The notes below the pieces were generated by a model. It worked only from the letters and a program-made list of their open reading frames with translations, ran no database searches and was not told the DNA's origin. A program made the translations under genes and the position numbers. Shown one piece after another: positions 33,776 through 43,225 of a stretch of DNA of 64,000 bases; within the stretch, counting starts at the first letter, position 1; each line of letters opens with the position of its first letter. Source of the stretch: Cytophagales bacterium (GTDB taxonomy: Bacteria; Bacteroidota; Bacteroidia; Cytophagales; Microscillaceae). Location of the stretch: positions 1-64,000 of the forward strand of contig JAAFJG010000004.1 of NCBI GenBank assembly GCA_013298075.1. The letters run 5' to 3'.

Positions 33776-33932
33776 ATAGTAAAAAAAACGTAGATTTTTT
33801 TGTTTTTTGAAAAATAGGAACTTATTTTGCTATTTCAAAATACAAAAATGAAATTTTTAATACATTTTTGAAAGATAAATTTTTTTATATGTAATTTATC
33901 CTTTAAATTTGAGCAAAATATAATCTATTGCA

Positions 33933-36900
33933 ATGTGGAAATTTAATTTCAGCACTATCCAAACGCGTGTTCGTTTGTTTTTTATTCTTAATATCGTTTT
34001 GGTTATTTTTAACTATTTTTATCTAAATTATTATGATAATAAGTTAAAACAAGACCAAAGCCACGTGGAAGTATCGCGTGAAAATGAAAAATATTTAGAA
34101 AAATTTGAATATTTGACAAGGCTGATTGTCGTAGGTGGAGAAGTCGAACTCAAAAAAGTTCTTTTACAAGATTTAAAAACATATACGGATAATATACAAG
34201 CACTCAAAAATGGTGGAACAGCCATTGTTGGCACAGAAGCGCCTAATATTTCGGAGGCAAATGAAGGTAAAAAAGAATTACGTTCATTAGAAAGTAGTCT
34301 CAACGAATTAAGTTTACATCTCAAAACTATTGTGGATAAAAAAATCACCGTAGATTCAAAAGAAAACCTACCTAAAACAGAAACACAAAAAGATTCTGTT
34401 AAAAAAATTACTGAACCGAAAAAAGAAGTCAAAGACACTTCAAAAGTCAAAAAAGACACCACAAAAGTACCTAAAAAAGAGGAAAAAATAGTTAATAAAA
34501 AACAAGAAACGAACACAGAAAATAAAGTTATACCTGTTTTTTCATTCTATAAAAATATAAATCCCGAAGTAGAAAAAGCGTTTTATTCTGCCCGAACTTC
34601 TATCGAAGACGTATTGGATAGAAATAGACAATTAAGCACCGTTTATCAAGATAATTCAGAAGACACACAAACTTTTTTAGGAACGGTTATTTTATTGACT
34701 TTTTCTTTGAATTTATTGGTGCTTTTGGTCGGTACATTTGTCATCGGAACGTATCTTATCAATCCATTAAAAGATATTTCTGCGACTGCCAAACAAGTAG
34801 CATCGGGAGATATTAACACAAAAATCGAATACAAACGTGATGATGAAATTGGAGAAGTAGCGGATAGTTTGAACTTAATTGTAGGTTCGTTCAAAGAATA
34901 TGCGGTTTTTGCTGAAAGTATTGGTAAAGGTGATTTTGATGTACCTTTTGAGGTAAAAAGTCAGCAAGATACATTAGGTTTGGCACTCCAACGAATGAGA
35001 GATAACTTGGCTCGCATTGGTGACGAAGACAATAAACGAAATTGGATAAATGAAGGTTTTGCTCAATTTGGAACGATTTTGAGAGCAACAGACCAAGAGT
35101 TTGGCGAATTTTCTTATCAAATTATTTCTAATTTAGTGAAATATGTAGAAGCAAATCAAGGGGGAATATTTTTATTGTCCAAAGATGAAAACAATGAAGA
35201 ATATTTAGAATTGAAAGCAGGTTTTGCGTATAATAAACGAAAATATGAACAAAAAATAATCAAAACAGGGCAAGGTCTGTTGGGGCAAGTCGTGTTAGAA
35301 AGAGACATTATTTATATGGAAGATGTTCCGAATGAATATATTCAAATTACGTCTGGTTTGGGAAAGGCAAATCCAAGATGTTTATTGATAAGTCCTTTAC
35401 AAATCAATAATGAAATTTTTGGAGCGATTGAAATAGCATCTTTTCAGCCAATTGAACGATATAAAATTGATTTTATTCAACAATTAAGCGAAAATATTGC
35501 CTCTACGATTGCCACAGTTCGTACTAATGAAAATACAAAAAGATTGTTAGAAGAATCTCGTCTGCAAGCCGAAAAAATGAAGGCAACTGAGGATATGATG
35601 CGTATGAATGTCGAGCAGTTGGCGGTTACACAAAATCAAATGCAAGATGATAGACAACAATTAGAGGCATATAAAAATAACCTTGAAAAAGAAGTAGAAA
35701 GTCGTACAGGCGTAATTCAAAAACAAGAAAAAGCCTTAGAAGATGCTTTAAATCAATTACAAGGAATTATTGATAGTTCGAGAGCGGGAATTGTGGCGTT
35801 GAATAAAAGTTTTGAAGTAGTGGCTGCCAATCGACAAATCAAAGAAGTAATAAAATCTATTCGTGGAAAAGAATTTGAATTGGGTGATATGTGGTTGAAT
35901 ACTTTTAGTGAAAACGATGAAAAACGCATCAAAGCAAAAACTTTTTGGGAAAGAGCATTTTCAGGTATTTATTTTAATCACGAAGAAAGTTATATTTTGG
36001 AGGGCAATGCAAAACGTTGGTTCGAGTTTTCGTATAGTCCAATTTTAGATGATGACAAAGAAATTATGGGTGCATCTATGTTTGTGCGTGATATTACGGA
36101 CAGAAAACGAGAATTGAAAAATATCGAATTAAATGCGTATATTTTAGATAACTCAAGCAGTGAAGTATATGTTTTTGATGCGAATACAATGTTATTTTTG
36201 ATGACTAACGAAAGAGCAAGGCAAAATATTGGCTATCCAACAGACGAAATTATCAATAAAATGTACGCTTATGAAATTGAGCCTGATACTTTGCCCGAAA
36301 TATTTGTGGAACGTTTGCAACCTTTGAAAGATAAAACGATTAAATTCCAAAATTTTGAAACAAATTATAAGCGTAAAAATGGTACAAAATATACCGCAGA
36401 AGTAAGTTTGCAATATTTTGAAGATGAAGAAAAACCTTTGATTGCTGCCATTGTGCAAGATATTACGCAACGTAAACAAAACGAAGTTAAATTAACAGAA
36501 GCGATTAATCGATTTGACTTAGCCACACAAGCCACCAAAGAAGGTTTGTGGGAAATGAATGTAGTGGCAAAAGACCCAATCAATCCTGATAATGCGGCTT
36601 GGTGGTCGAGTCGTTTTAAAGCATTATTAGAGTATGATGAAATGGATATATTCCCTGAAAAATTAGATTCTTGGAGTGGAAAACTACATATTGATGATAG
36701 AGATAAGGTAATGAAAGCTTTGTATGAACATTTAGTTGATAAAACAGGGCAAGTTCCTTTTGATACAGAATTTAGAATTTTAAGTCGTAAAGGCGAGTAT
36801 TTATGGTTTTCTTCTACCGCAGAAACGCAAAGAGATGAAGCAGGAACGCCTATAAAAATTGTGGGTAGTATTCGAAATATCAATCGTAGAAAAAAAGCAG

Positions 36901-37244
36901 AAGATGAATTGAAAGAGCAAACGGCTATCGTAAATGCTATTTTACAAGCATCTGTTAATGGTATTATTTCTATCAATCCTGAAGGAAAAATACTTTCTGC
37001 TAATCCTGCGGCTAATCAAATGTTTGGTGGAAGGCGTGAAAATTTAGTAGGACAAGATATTTATCAATTCTTTATAGATAAAGATTTGAGTTGGGAAGAG
37101 TTGGCGGATACGTTGTGCGTGATGGAATGTACCTCAAAATCAGGACGTAATTTCCGTTGTGAACTTTCAACTTCGAGAGCACAAGTAGAAGAAAAACGTT
37201 TTTATGCACTTGACTTTAGAATATTAGCACATAAATCATCTTAA
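33933..37244 (+). CDS. Large membrane HAMP-GAF-PAS sensor without output domain
   Basis: This 1103-residue protein has two membrane helices (about 10-30 and 245-275). Between them is a Lys/Glu/Thr-rich low-complexity stretch ('KKDTTKVPKKEEKIVNKKQ'). HAMP (about 275-330, 'VASGDINTKIEYKRDDEIGE') and GAF (about 380-530) follow, then coiled coil (535-610), and then four PAS/PAC units, the last at about 985-1103 ('QASVNGIISINPEGKILSAN'). No histidine-kinase, cyclase, phosphatase or methyl-accepting domain is present, and the frame closes cleanly at TAA. It may signal through partner proteins, or the kinase part has been lost. The stop is followed by a repeat-filled gap. Confidence 0.85.
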   Translation: MWKFNFSTIQTRVRLFFILNIVLVIFNYFYLNYYDNKLKQDQSHVEVSRENEKYLEKFEYLTRLIVVGGEVELKKVLLQDLKTYTDNIQALKNGGTAIVGTEAPNISEANEGKKELRSLESSLNELSLHLKTIVDKKITVDSKENLPKTETQKDSVKKITEPKKEVKDTSKVKKDTTKVPKKEEKIVNKKQETNTENKVIPVFSFYKNINPEVEKAFYSARTSIEDVLDRNRQLSTVYQDNSEDTQTFLGTVILLTFSLNLLVLLVGTFVIGTYLINPLKDISATAKQVASGDINTKIEYKRDDEIGEVADSLNLIVGSFKEYAVFAESIGKGDFDVPFEVKSQQDTLGLALQRMRDNLARIGDEDNKRNWINEGFAQFGTILRATDQEFGEFSYQIISNLVKYVEANQGGIFLLSKDENNEEYLELKAGFAYNKRKYEQKIIKTGQGLLGQVVLERDIIYMEDVPNEYIQITSGLGKANPRCLLISPLQINNEIFGAIEIASFQPIERYKIDFIQQLSENIASTIATVRTNENTKRLLEESRLQAEKMKATEDMMRMNVEQLAVTQNQMQDDRQQLEAYKNNLEKEVESRTGVIQKQEKALEDALNQLQGIIDSSRAGIVALNKSFEVVAANRQIKEVIKSIRGKEFELGDMWLNTFSENDEKRIKAKTFWERAFSGIYFNHEESYILEGNAKRWFEFSYSPILDDDKEIMGASMFVRDITDRKRELKNIELNAYILDNSSSEVYVFDANTMLFLMTNERARQNIGYPTDEIINKMYAYEIEPDTLPEIFVERLQPLKDKTIKFQNFETNYKRKNGTKYTAEVSLQYFEDEEKPLIAAIVQDITQRKQNEVKLTEAINRFDLATQATKEGLWEMNVVAKDPINPDNAAWWSSRFKALLEYDEMDIFPEKLDSWSGKLHIDDRDKVMKALYEHLVDKTGQVPFDTEFRILSRKGEYLWFSSTAETQRDEAGTPIKIVGSIRNINRRKKAEDELKEQTAIVNAILQASVNGIISINPEGKILSANPAANQMFGGRRENLVGQDIYQFFIDKDLSWEELADTLCVMECTSKSGRNFRCELSTSRAQVEEKRFYALDFRILAHKSS

Positions 37245-37317
37245 TTCAAAAGATAGAATAAGATTGTTTTTAGGGAATTTGTAAATAACTTTTTTTAAAT
37301 GATTTTTCGGTTTTTTT

Positions 37318-37358
37318 TGAATTATATTTTTGAATTATATTTTTGAATTATATTTTTG
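37318..37358. repeat. 13-bp tandem repeat
   Basis: ATTATATTTTTGA occurs three times in a row and leads into a CCTCCAGAT palindrome copy. Confidence 0.8.
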
Positions 37359-37363
37359 AATTG

Positions 37364-37690
37364 CCTCCAGATTTATCTGGAGGATACTATAAAGTTTAAT
37401 AATTGGCTTTAGCCTAAATTCTGTAAACTTTCACTATTTTGAAAATATAGAAAAATATCAATTCGAAAAGTATAAATATTTTGGCTAAAGCCAACAATTG
37501 AATTTCATATTGTCCTCCAGATAAATCTGGAGGCAATTCAAAAAAGCATAAAAAAACATTTTCATTTTCCATACAAATTTCTTAAGAACCATTTTATATT
37601 ATCCTCCAGATAAATCTGGAGGCAATTCAGATAAATCTGGAGGCAATTCAGATAAATCTGGAGGCAATTCAGATAAATCTGGAGGCAATT
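37364..37690. repeat. Cluster of palindromic repeats with a 21-bp tandem array
   Basis: The palindrome CCTCCAGATTTATCTGGAGG lies at 37364-37383, and its complement orientation at 37514-37533 and 37603-37622. With TTGGCTAAAGCCAA (37481-37494) they form two composite repeats facing each other. From 37607 to 37690 the 21-bp unit CAGATAAATCTGGAGGCAAT plus T is repeated four times exactly. The whole gap 37245-37817 has no coding sequence apart from these and the purL promoter. Confidence 0.9.
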
Positions 37691-37760
37691 CAAAAAAATA
37701 TTTTGACATTCCTCATAAATTCCCTAAAAATCAGTTTTTTATGTTTTTATAATCACTAAA

Positions 37761-37792
37761 TTTGTTTTTTTTATTCAAAAAACGTATTTTTG
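37761..37792 (+). promoter_or_regulatory. Promoter of purL
   Basis: TTTG (37761-37764), a 20-bp spacer and TATTTTTG (37785-37792) match the Bacteroidota consensus, 25 bp before the ATG. Confidence 0.75.
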
Positions 37793-37817
37793 CAAATCAT
37801 TTTTTGAATCTAATTAT

Positions 37818-40067
37818 ATGACAACCCTCGAAACAGCCCAAAAATTAGGATTACTTCCTGAAGAATTTGAAAAAATTAAAGAAATATTAGGAAAAATACC
37901 TAATTTCACAGAATTAAGTGCGTATTCTGTGATGTGGTCTGAACATTGTTCTTACAAAAATTCTATTGTTTGGCTAAAAAAATTACCAAAAAAATCAGCC
38001 CGAATATTAGCAGAAGCAGGACAAGAAAATGCAGGTTTGGTAGATATTGGTGATGGTTTGGCGTGTGCTTTCAAAATAGAATCCCACAATCACCCTTCCG
38101 CTTTGGAGCCTTATCAAGGAGCAGCCACAGGAGTTGGTGGTATCAATCGCGATATTTTTACGATGGGTGCAAGACCAATTGCTCAAATGAATACTTTGCG
38201 TTTTGGTGATATAAAAAACGAAAAAACAAAACATTTATTAAAAGGTGTTGTCAAAGGAATTGGTGATTATGGCAATGCGTTTGGCATTCCGACTGTCGCA
38301 GGCGAATTGTATTTTGACGAATGTTATCAAGTTAATCCATTGGTGAATGCGTTTTCGGCGGGCATTGTTGATATAAACAAAACGGCTTCAGCCATTGCTT
38401 TTGGCGTAGGAAATCCTGTTTTTATCGTTGGTTCTGCCACAGGAAAAGATGGGATTCATGGCGCAGCATTTGCCTCAAAAGACATCACAGAAGATTCTGC
38501 AAAAGATTTACCTTCCGTACAAGTAGGCGACCCATTCCAAGAAAAATTATTATTAGAAGCAACACTCGAAATTATTGATAAAAATCTCGTGATTGGCGTA
38601 CAAGATATGGGAGCAGCAGGAATTATTTGCTCTACTGCCGAAATGAGTGCCAAAGGAGAATCAGGAATGATTATCGATTTGGATAAAGTGCCTTTGCGAC
38701 AACACAATATGCAAGCGTGGGAAATTTTATTATCAGAATCACAAGAAAGAATGTTGGTGGTGGGAATAAAAGGAAAAGAAAACGAAATTCAAGAAGTGTT
38801 CGAAAAATGGGATTTACACGCCGTTCAAATTGGTGAAGTTACAGACACAAAACGATTAGAATTTTATCAACATAAAGAAAAAGTAGCAGATATGCCTGCC
38901 GAAAGTTTGGTTTTAGGTGGTGGCGCTCCCATTTATCATCGTGAATACAAAGAGCCAACTTATTTTCAAGAATACAAAAAATTTGATATAAACCAAGTCA
39001 ATGAGCCAAAAACTGAAACAGAATTTCAAAAAATAGTTCGTTTTTTGTTGAGTAGTCCTAATATTTGTTCACGCCGTTGGGTGTATGAACAATACGATTC
39101 GATGGTTGGAACTGCCAATTTATCTATCAATAAACCTTCTGATGCGGGTGTGGTTTTAATCAAAAATCAACAAGGCGAAAGTATGGACAAAGCCATTGTG
39201 ATTAGTGTAGATTGTAATGGGCGTTATGTGTATGCCAATCCAAAAATTGGAGCGATGATAGCGGTTTGTGAATCTGCGAGAAATGTAGTTTGTGCGGGTG
39301 GTGAACCTGTCGCTATTACGAATAATTTGAATTTTGGCAATCCTTATCATCACGAAGTTTATTGGCATTTTGTGGAGTCAATTCAAGGAATTATCGAATC
39401 TTGTGAGGCTTTGGAAACGCCTGTAACAGGTGGAAATGTAAGTTTTTATAATCAATATCAAACACAAAACGAAAAAGGTGAAACGATTACAAAACCCGTT
39501 TTTCCTACGCCAACGATTGGTATGTTAGGTTTGATGGATAATTTAGAAAATCATACAAGTTTAGCATTTTCGGCTGTTGGAGATTTAATTTATTTGGTAG
39601 GAGAGCCAAAAAATGATATTTCGAGTAGTGAATATTTGTATGCGTATCATCAAATAAAAGCCTCTCCTACACCTGATTTTGATTTGCAAAATGAAGTTTC
39701 ATTGCAAAAAACGATTAAAAAATTGATTCAAGAAAAAATGATTATTTCTGCCCATGATATAAGTGATGGCGGTTTATTTGTTACTTTGGTTGAATCTGCG
39801 TTAGTCAATCAATTAGGTTTTGAGGTTAAAAAAGAGGAGCGTTTTAGTTCGATTCGTTCAGATGCTTTTTGGTTTGGAGAATCTCAAAGTCGTGTGGTGG
39901 TGAGTGTAAAACCAAATAACAAAGAAAATTTTGAAAAATCTTGTCAGGCTTATTTTTTGGGGAAGGTTGCCAAAGAAAATTTTGTAGTAGGTACTCAAAT
40001 TTGGATTTCTACACAAGAAGCAAATGATTTGTATCAAAATACTTTAGCGAAATTGATTGAGGGATAG
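37818..40067 (+). CDS. purL: Phosphoribosylformylglycinamidine synthase subunit PurL
   Basis: This 749-residue small-type PurL makes FGAM from FGAR and ATP in purine synthesis, with ammonia supplied by separate PurQ and PurS. Seen: 'AYSVMWSEHCSYKNS' with the catalytic His, 'ALEPYQGAATGVGGINRDI', 'GKDGIHGAAFASKDI', 'PFQEKLLLEATLEIID', 'GVQDMGAAGIICSTAEMSAK', 'VTGGNVSFYNQY' and 'ISAHDISDGGLFVTLVESAL'. The length is usual for the type. Neither purQ nor purS is adjacent. It is a single-gene unit. Confidence 0.96.
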   Translation: MTTLETAQKLGLLPEEFEKIKEILGKIPNFTELSAYSVMWSEHCSYKNSIVWLKKLPKKSARILAEAGQENAGLVDIGDGLACAFKIESHNHPSALEPYQGAATGVGGINRDIFTMGARPIAQMNTLRFGDIKNEKTKHLLKGVVKGIGDYGNAFGIPTVAGELYFDECYQVNPLVNAFSAGIVDINKTASAIAFGVGNPVFIVGSATGKDGIHGAAFASKDITEDSAKDLPSVQVGDPFQEKLLLEATLEIIDKNLVIGVQDMGAAGIICSTAEMSAKGESGMIIDLDKVPLRQHNMQAWEILLSESQERMLVVGIKGKENEIQEVFEKWDLHAVQIGEVTDTKRLEFYQHKEKVADMPAESLVLGGGAPIYHREYKEPTYFQEYKKFDINQVNEPKTETEFQKIVRFLLSSPNICSRRWVYEQYDSMVGTANLSINKPSDAGVVLIKNQQGESMDKAIVISVDCNGRYVYANPKIGAMIAVCESARNVVCAGGEPVAITNNLNFGNPYHHEVYWHFVESIQGIIESCEALETPVTGGNVSFYNQYQTQNEKGETITKPVFPTPTIGMLGLMDNLENHTSLAFSAVGDLIYLVGEPKNDISSSEYLYAYHQIKASPTPDFDLQNEVSLQKTIKKLIQEKMIISAHDISDGGLFVTLVESALVNQLGFEVKKEERFSSIRSDAFWFGESQSRVVVSVKPNNKENFEKSCQAYFLGKVAKENFVVGTQIWISTQEANDLYQNTLAKLIEG

Positions 40068-40148
40068 TTTTTTATTTGGGTTTATTGTATGCTTTAAAAT
40101 ATTTTTGAGATTGCTATTTATTGTAGTAATCTCAAAACAAAAAAAATT

Positions 40149-40772
40149 ATGAAAAAAATCGTTTATATTATTTTTTATTTTTGTTGTTTCAATCATATAT
40201 TTGCACAACATACAACTCCTAAAAAATTGAATAGAGATATTATTTTAGACTCGATTCAACAAGTTCATAAAATATTATCTGAAGAACATTTTATTTTGAA
40301 TATTTTTGATACGGATTTTGATAAAGGTACTGAATTTACCACTATCGAAGGAAAAAAAATCAAACTTTCTGATTTTAAAGACAAACCGATTGCTATTAAA
40401 TTTTGGGCAAGTTGGTGTAAACCTTGTCATTTGTTATCTGAAAGAGATAAAGAAGAAGGTTATTCTGATGAAGCAATTTATATTTATATCATTGAGCAAG
40501 ACCAAAAAGAAAAAGCATTAGCATTTATCAAAAAAAATAAAGACAAATATTTTTCTGCTAAAAATACATATCATATTTTTGATGGTGATAATCCTGACTT
40601 TGTCCAAGAACGAAAAGATAGCAAAAGTATTTTTATGGGAAATTCTTATCCACATTATTATTGGATAACGAAAGATAGTTGGTTTATCCATAGTCCAAAA
40701 TATATGATTGGTTATCAACAAGATAAAATTATTGTCGAAAAATTACTTAGGTTAAAGAAATTTATTTTTTAA
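40149..40772 (+). CDS. Exported TlpA-like thioredoxin-fold protein
   Basis: This 207-residue protein has a signal peptide (1-19, 'IIFYFCCFNHIFAQ') and a thioredoxin fold with active site 'KFWASWCKPCHLL' (CxxC about residues 90-93). 'FTTIEGKKIKLSDFKDKPI' before it is typical of TlpA/ResA. The conserved cis-Pro region is altered ('MGNSYPHYYWITKD'). It probably reduces or shuffles disulfides in the periplasm. Its neighbour at 40835 has a similar expression layout but is unrelated. Confidence 0.85.
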   Translation: MKKIVYIIFYFCCFNHIFAQHTTPKKLNRDIILDSIQQVHKILSEEHFILNIFDTDFDKGTEFTTIEGKKIKLSDFKDKPIAIKFWASWCKPCHLLSERDKEEGYSDEAIYIYIIEQDQKEKALAFIKKNKDKYFSAKNTYHIFDGDNPDFVQERKDSKSIFMGNSYPHYYWITKDSWFIHSPKYMIGYQQDKIIVEKLLRLKKFIF

Positions 40773-40834
40773 TAGAATGTTTGTTTTAATTTTCCTTTTT
40801 TACAATTTAAAATCTCACTAAATATTGTTTTACT

Positions 40835-41665
40835 ATGAAAAAAATATATATTATTCGCAAAGTTTATTTCTTTACCAGAAATATTGATAATACTCCTCCT
40901 GATTTGGGAGATGTGATAGGTGTGTTTGATGATTATAATCAAGCATATCAATCTTATCTTACTTGTGAAAAAGACAAACATCAACATTCTCATTTAGCAG
41001 ATTTTGAAATTAAAAAATCAAAAATGGAGGTCTTATTGAAAAATGTACAACAATTTTTTCATAAATATTTTCCGCAAGTAAGTGATTTTGAAGACATTAC
41101 AGAAATACCTTGTTTACCAATGGAGGCAACTTTAGAGCAAACGGAAGAATTTATCCAGATTTCAGGTGCAAAATATTATCATTTATCTGTTCACGAAGAA
41201 ATGCCTACTTATTTTAGAATAAAAATGGCGGACAATTTTTGGGGCAATGAATATAATTTGCCGTTTACCGTACCTTTTTTTAAAACAATTAACTTGTATT
41301 TTTTGCACGAAACCGAAGAAGAAGCCACCAACAAAGCACTAAAAGTCGGTTATTTTTATCTTTGGAGTGATAGAAAAGATAAAACTAATTATGATTTTAT
41401 GGGTTTGAAAGGAAACTTAACAGATTTGAGTAAAACGCCTGATATTTTAGAAACGTATTTGCAAAATTATGAAAATTTTTTGTATGATGATGAACAACAA
41501 AAAATCCGACTATCTCCACAATCAGAAGAGTCTGAATCTGTATTAAAAGAATTACAAAATTTATTATCTTTGCTTATTTTGAAACCTTTTGAAATTATAC
41601 AAATAGACTTAGAATCTATGAAAAATAAGGCTGTGGAGATAAAAAAGAGGTTTTATTATCTCTAA
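40835..41665 (+). CDS. Cytoplasmic protein of unknown function
   Basis: I do not recognise this 276-residue protein. It has no signal peptide or membrane helix. The start ('IYIIRKVYFFTRNIDNTPPD') resembles small adapters, the middle has 'FEDITEIPCLPMEATLEQTE', and the end is helical and charged ('KPFEIIQIDLESMKNKAVEI'). It lies 62 bp after the TlpA-like gene in the same direction, so the two may share a transcript. Nothing in the context points to a function. Confidence 0.6.
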   Translation: MKKIYIIRKVYFFTRNIDNTPPDLGDVIGVFDDYNQAYQSYLTCEKDKHQHSHLADFEIKKSKMEVLLKNVQQFFHKYFPQVSDFEDITEIPCLPMEATLEQTEEFIQISGAKYYHLSVHEEMPTYFRIKMADNFWGNEYNLPFTVPFFKTINLYFLHETEEEATNKALKVGYFYLWSDRKDKTNYDFMGLKGNLTDLSKTPDILETYLQNYENFLYDDEQQKIRLSPQSEESESVLKELQNLLSLLILKPFEIIQIDLESMKNKAVEIKKRFYYL

Positions 41666-41719
41666 TTTACCATTTTTTCAATGATAGTTATCAAGATAAA
41701 ATCCGTGTTAAACTCATCT

Positions 41720-41860
41720 ACTCCATATATAGAAAAATATCAATTAAAAAAATAAACAATTTCGGCTAAAACTAACGATTAAATTTATATTTGCCTCCAG
41801 ATAAATCTGGAGGCGATTCAAAAAAATTTTATGCACAAATTTCCTAAGAACCAAAAACAT
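41720..41860. repeat. Composite palindromic repeat, inverted copy
   Basis: Reads from 'TATATAGAAAAATATCAATT' through a degenerate CGGCTAAAACTAACG to the palindrome at 41794-41813 and then 'CACAAATTTCCTAAGAACC'. It is the reverse complement of the composite at 21905-22050. The gap 41666-42150 holds this repeat and the hairpins at 41949-42014 and no gene I can see. Confidence 0.8.
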
Positions 41861-41948
41861 AAAAAACAACATTGGGGCATCAAAAACTATTATTTGATAA
41901 CGACTTTTTGATTTTGTCAATAACTATTTATTTTATTATTCCTTTCTC

Positions 41949-42014
41949 CTTGGTCTGTGTGCCACAGACCAAGATAGCTTAGTAAGTTTTATTTCGGTCT
42001 GTGTACGACAGACC
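41949..42014. repeat. Two CTTGGTCTGTG hairpin elements
   Basis: The first hairpin (41949-41973) has perfect 11-bp arms CTTGGTCTGTG/CACAGACCAAG. The second (41996-42014) has arms GGTCTGT/ACAGACC. A third relative lies at 54969-54995. They are dispersed palindromes in an intergenic space. Confidence 0.8.
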
Positions 42015-42150
42015 AAGGATTAACATAAAAGAAATGTCCTCATCAATATAAACGACGATTTGTAGACAAATATATGCCAGATGACCTAATTAACTAAGGT
42101 AAAATGGCACTGATGTTAATGTTAAATATTTATTTTTATCTCAAAACTGA

Positions 42151-42966
42151 TTAAATTTTTGCGATTAATTCACACATCAAAAGCCTTAAATTTGGCTCTG
42201 CTCTATGTGCTGCTGCAATTACTTCTTCCAAAGTTACAAATTTTAAATGTCCTTCAAAACATAAATCTGTAATCACAGAAATGGCAAAAACATGCAAATT
42301 CATCTGTCTTGCCACAATTACTTCAGGAACAGTCGACATTCCAACGGCATCTCCTCCAATAATTCTTAAAAATTTATATTCCGCAGGCGTTTCTAAATTC
42401 GGACCCGAAACCGCTACATATACGCCCTCGTGTGTGCGTAATTGATGTTTTTGAGCAATTTCACTTACAATATTTCTTAATTTTTTATCATAAGCCTCCA
42501 ACATATCAGGAAAACGAGGTCCTAAATCATCTAAATTTTTGCCAATCAAAGGATTGTGTGGCAATAAATTAATATGGTCTTTTAAAATCATCAAATCACT
42601 AATTTGATACGTTTCGTTCAAACCACCTGCTGCATTAGACACCAATAAGTTTTTTATTCCCAAAAACTTCATCACACGCACAGGAAACGTAACTTGTTGC
42701 ATATCGTATCCTTCGTAAAAATGAAAACGTCCTTGCATAGCCACGACAGGCTTATTTGCCACATATCCAAAAATCAATTTTCCGCTGTGAGATTCTACCG
42801 TAGAAACAGGGAAATGTGGAATATCTTTGTAGTCAATGGTGTGTTTTATATCAATATCTTGAATAAATCCACCTAAACCTGTGCCTAAAATAATGCCTAT
42901 TTCAGGTTGAAAAGCAACTTTTGATTGTAAATAAGTTGTTGCTTCTTGAATTTGTAAAATTGTCAT
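42151..42966 (-). CDS. Purine nucleoside phosphorylase
   Basis: This 271-residue trimeric-type enzyme splits inosine/guanosine with phosphate to free base and ribose-1-phosphate. It has 'IGIILGTGLGGFIQDI', 'VESHSGKLIFGYVANKPVVA', 'MQGRFHFYEGY', 'LLVSNAAGGLNE', 'LMILKDHINL', 'YVAVSGPNLETPAEYKFLR', 'GGDAVGMSTVPEVIVARQMN' and 'VITDLCF', all of the PNP/MTAP family with the Glu and Asn base-binding residues. The ATG at 42966 is chosen; an earlier TTG at 42999 would add 11 residues that do not fit. It is a stand-alone gene between repeats. Confidence 0.92.
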   Translation of the reverse strand: MTILQIQEATTYLQSKVAFQPEIGIILGTGLGGFIQDIDIKHTIDYKDIPHFPVSTVESHSGKLIFGYVANKPVVAMQGRFHFYEGYDMQQVTFPVRVMKFLGIKNLLVSNAAGGLNETYQISDLMILKDHINLLPHNPLIGKNLDDLGPRFPDMLEAYDKKLRNIVSEIAQKHQLRTHEGVYVAVSGPNLETPAEYKFLRIIGGDAVGMSTVPEVIVARQMNLHVFAISVITDLCFEGHLKFVTLEEVIAAAHRAEPNLRLLMCELIAKI

Positions 42967-43053
42967 AAGAAATAAAAAAGTTCGTTTTTTTTGGTGCAAT
43001 GTTAGGGAATAAAATTTACTTTTGCAAAAAATCTAACTATTGAATTTTACTAT

Positions 43054-43073
43054 CCTCCAGATAAATCTGGAGG
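43054..43073. repeat. CCTCCAGAT palindrome, isolated copy
   Basis: A single perfect palindrome in the 259-bp gap between the divergent phosphorylase and SPFH genes, with the short flank 'GGCAATTCAA' shared by the other copies. Confidence 0.85.
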
Positions 43074-43225
43074 CAATTCAAAATATAATTCATTTTAACC
43101 ACCAAAAACAACTTCATAAAAAAAATCACTTTTTTTGAAACTTTTATTTCATTCATTGCGTTATATAAATATCAATGTGATATTAAAATAATATCATTAT
43201 AATTTATTAACAAAAAAATAAAACA

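Noticed and set aside
37318-37690. Possible CRISPR array in the tandem repeats before purL
   Set aside because: The 21-bp units follow each other without spacers and are made from a dispersed palindrome. No cas genes are present.
42997-42999. TTG start of purine nucleoside phosphorylase
   Set aside because: It adds 11 residues with no counterpart in the family; the ATG at 42966 is used.
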